Assembly: GCA_947470205.1 (NCBI GenBank) | Contig: CANISK010000011.1 | Span: forward strand, 1 to 15,274 | Length of the DNA: 15,274 nucleotides | Direction: 5' to 3' | DNA from: Neisseriaceae bacterium | GTDB taxonomy: Bacteria; Pseudomonadota; Gammaproteobacteria; Burkholderiales; UBA11063 | In this document: in pieces, positions 13,373-15,274 of the stretch | Numbering within the stretch: the first letter of the stretch is position 1 | How the letters are laid out: each line of letters begins with the position of its first letter | Position numbers and translations under genes: made by a program | The notes under the pieces: model-generated | Told to the model about the DNA's origin: nothing | Database searches by the model: none | The model's input: the letters and a program-made list of their open reading frames with translations, nothing else

Positions 13373-15133
13373 ATGCTTAAGTCACCCACAATACCATCTT
13401 TTCTATGGTCTACTATAAAACCATATAAATGGTGGTATTTATTAATGATGCAAGCGCCATTTGCTAATGCAATCTTTCCCCTAGTTTACAATTATTCAAT
13501 CAAATTATTGATAGATTTATTTGCTACCAAATCCCAAATTACATTACATATGGCAATTTATCCTATACTCTTATTTGTGGGGATTAATACTTGGCTGGAG
13601 ATATGCTGGAGAGTGCATAATTTTGCAGCATGGAAATCCATGCCATACATAATGCAAAATGTTATGAATAAAGTTTACACTTATGTTTCAAATCATTCAT
13701 ATGGATTTTTTCAAAATAATCTAACAGGAACAGTTACAGGTAAAGTAAAGGGCATTAATGATGGTTGCCGAGAAATTCATAACGCTCTTGAATACCAAGT
13801 GAGTAAACCAGTTCTAACAACTTGTGTGAGTGGGGTTGCCCTTGCTTGTGTTAATTGGAAAATTTTTTTGCTTGTTTTGATTTTTGCATTTATACAAGGC
13901 TATGTTTCAATTTTTTTTGGTAAAAAACTCAATAGAATCGAGACCGCAAAAGAAAATGCTTGGCATAAAATAATCGGATATATTGCGGATAATATTTCCA
14001 ACATTTTTACAATTAGTTCATATGCAAAAGGACACTATGAAGCATATAAAGTAAATCATCAATATGAAAAACAATATAAACCTCTTGCGTTAGAATGGTG
14101 CAAAGTGGACTTCATTATGTCTTGTATGCAAGCAACAATATATATAGTATTCATAGCGTTATTATTTCTTTATATGATTAGTCTCAAAAATAACAATGAT
14201 ATTAGTATTGGGGATATTGCATTTGTTATGTCTATGGCATATATTTTTCTTGATAATATGTGGGCATCCATAAATGCAATAAAAGATTTTTCGCATACCA
14301 TTGCAAGATTTGTATCTTCATTTTCAATTATGCAAATACCCCAAAATATTATTGATAAACCTCATGCTGAAAAATTAAAAGTTTCAGGCGGTGAGATTAT
14401 CTTTAAGGATTTATGTTTTAATTACGAAAATCATAATACTATTTTTAATAATTTAAATTTACACATTAATGCCGGAGAGAAGGTTGGTATTGTTGGGCAT
14501 TCTGGAGCTGGAAAGTCTACATTAATTTCACTTTTATTAAAAAACTTCAAGGTGACATCTGGGGATATTATTATTGATAATCAAAGCATAGGTAATGTTT
14601 CGTCAGACTCTCTTCGCACTCAGATTTCGTTAATCCCACAAGATATTATGCTTTTTCACCGCTCTATCGGTGAAAATATTGGCTATGCAAAAGATAATGC
14701 AACAAAGCAAGAAATAGAAATGGCGGCAGTATCGGCTAATATACATGATTTTATTGAGGGACTGCCTGAAAAATATAACACCTTAGTTGGTGAACGTGGT
14801 GTCAAGCTTAGTGGTGGACAACGTCAACGAATAGCAATTGCTAGAGCAATTCTAAAAAATGCCCCAATTTTAATCTTAGATGAGGCAACTTCAAGCCTTG
14901 ATTCACAAACTGAATATGAAATTCAAAAATCTATAAACACTATACTGGAACAAAATAAAGCGACGGTTATTGCAATTGCGCATCGTCTTTCAACGATTAA
15001 ATATTTAGATAGAATTATTGTGATTGACAAAGGTCAGATCATTGAAAATGGCTCATTTCAAGAATTAATGACAAAAGATGGTGGAATTTTTAGGTTAATG
15101 TGGGATAACCAAGTCAATGGAATGTTAATTTGA
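13373..15133 (+). CDS. ABC exporter, fused membrane and ATPase domains
   Basis: A 586-aa half-transporter of the ABCB/MsbA type that would work as a homodimer in the inner membrane. The N-terminal part (about 20-310) has hydrophobic segments near 25-50, 60-80, 148-182 and 252-295. The ATPase domain has Walker A GHSGAGKST (375-383), Q loop Gln423, signature LSGGQRQ (479-485), Walker B ILILDE with catalytic Glu504, D-loop SSLD (507-510) and switch His537. All are intact, so it should be active. The substrate (lipid, peptide or drug) is unknown. The ATG 13373 has AGGA six bases upstream. It may share a transcript with the Rpn gene (51-nt gap), but no functional link is evident. Confidence 0.9.
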   Translation: MLKSPTIPSFLWSTIKPYKWWYLLMMQAPFANAIFPLVYNYSIKLLIDLFATKSQITLHMAIYPILLFVGINTWLEICWRVHNFAAWKSMPYIMQNVMNKVYTYVSNHSYGFFQNNLTGTVTGKVKGINDGCREIHNALEYQVSKPVLTTCVSGVALACVNWKIFLLVLIFAFIQGYVSIFFGKKLNRIETAKENAWHKIIGYIADNISNIFTISSYAKGHYEAYKVNHQYEKQYKPLALEWCKVDFIMSCMQATIYIVFIALLFLYMISLKNNNDISIGDIAFVMSMAYIFLDNMWASINAIKDFSHTIARFVSSFSIMQIPQNIIDKPHAEKLKVSGGEIIFKDLCFNYENHNTIFNNLNLHINAGEKVGIVGHSGAGKSTLISLLLKNFKVTSGDIIIDNQSIGNVSSDSLRTQISLIPQDIMLFHRSIGENIGYAKDNATKQEIEMAAVSANIHDFIEGLPEKYNTLVGERGVKLSGGQRQRIAIARAILKNAPILILDEATSSLDSQTEYEIQKSINTILEQNKATVIAIAHRLSTIKYLDRIIVIDKGQIIENGSFQELMTKDGGIFRLMWDNQVNGMLI

Positions 15134-15154
15134 AAATGACAGTTATATGGCATG

Positions 15155-15175
15155 GATTCCCGCCTGCGCGGGAAT
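15155..15175 (+). repeat. GC-rich palindromic repeat after the ABC exporter
   Basis: ATTCCCGC (15156-15163) and GCGGGAAT (15168-15175) form a perfect 8-bp stem around CTGC. This sequence type is a common dispersed repeat in many bacteria and stands out from the AT-rich surroundings. It lies 22 bp after the exporter stop codon and could act as its transcript end, though no T run follows. Confidence 0.75.
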
Positions 15176-15274
15176 GACAAGTGTCTCTCGGGAATGACAA
15201 GTGTCTCTCGGGAATGACAAGTGTCTCTCGGGAATGACAAGTGTCTCTCGGGAATGACAAGTGTCTCTCGGGAA
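15171..15274 (+). repeat. 20-bp tandem repeat array, continuing past the window
   Basis: Five full identical units GGAATGACAAGTGTCTCTCG and the first four bases of a sixth are present, so the true copy number is unknown. The first unit starts inside the right arm of the preceding palindrome, so the first half of each unit (GGAATGAC) is the end of that element. No mismatches between units are seen, which points to recent expansion or active slippage. There are no unique spacers, so it is not CRISPR. Confidence 0.92.

Noticed and set aside
12332..15133. Rpn nuclease plus ABC exporter as a new defence or toxin-export system
   Set aside because: The two genes are adjacent and co-oriented, but there is no toxin, immunity or precursor gene, and Rpn genes are commonly scattered as single copies; adjacency alone is not enough.
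15058..15240. Minus-strand open frame with FPRRRES-type peptide
   Set aside because: It is the translation of the palindrome and the tandem array, antisense to the exporter end; this peptide is a known product of reading such repeats.
15171..15274. CRISPR-like array at the right edge
   Set aside because: The 20-bp units are directly adjacent with no unique spacers and no cas genes are nearby; it is a simple tandem repeat.

Overview
The window looks like about 15 kb of chromosome from an AT-rich, probably host-associated gammaproteobacterium. YajQ, MetN with a NIL domain, BamD, SuhB, MutM, HU and an OPT-family transporter are normal gammaproteobacterial genes. The low GC, the many small palindromic repeats between genes and even inside one gene, and an Rpn-type nuclease with a charged repeat tail resemble genomes of intracellular lineages (Legionellales, Francisella or Fastidiosibacter relatives). 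The exact lineage cannot be fixed from the sequence. No rRNA, tRNA, CRISPR array or complete insertion sequence was seen.

Layout: positions 1 to 10111 are entirely minus strand, with these groups. (1) yajQ-metN-bamD form a tight operon (12-nt gap, then a 17-nt overlap). (2) A small adhesin-E-like lipoprotein sits 30 nt upstream of a GH18 (chitinase-like) lipoprotein that ends at a strong terminator. (3) An HU gene has its own near-consensus sigma-70 promoter. (4) An unrecognised protein of about 226 aa follows. (5) Two tandem paralogous outer-membrane beta-barrel proteins come next. (6) mutM lies downstream of suhB. From 10263 onward everything is plus strand: an OPT peptide/metal transporter divergent from suhB, an Rpn nuclease with eight coding 12-bp repeats, and a complete half-size ABC exporter. 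The window ends inside a 20-bp tandem repeat.

The genes do not make a single pathway. The themes are envelope biogenesis and surface proteins (BamD, two barrels, two lipoproteins), nutrient uptake (OPT, MetN) and housekeeping (MutM, SuhB, HU, YajQ). No new multigene defence or effector system could be supported.

The most distinctive content is the repeat structure. Family A is a 42-bp hairpin; two copies differ by a compensatory base-pair change, and one copy is inserted in frame inside the signal-peptide region of bamD. Family B has one conserved end (ATACTCTTCGTC in gene sense). In all four occurrences that end lies 1 to 13 nt after a stop codon, in the orientation of the gene that has just ended. 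At the right edge a 20-bp tandem array begins exactly in the arm of a third kind of palindrome.
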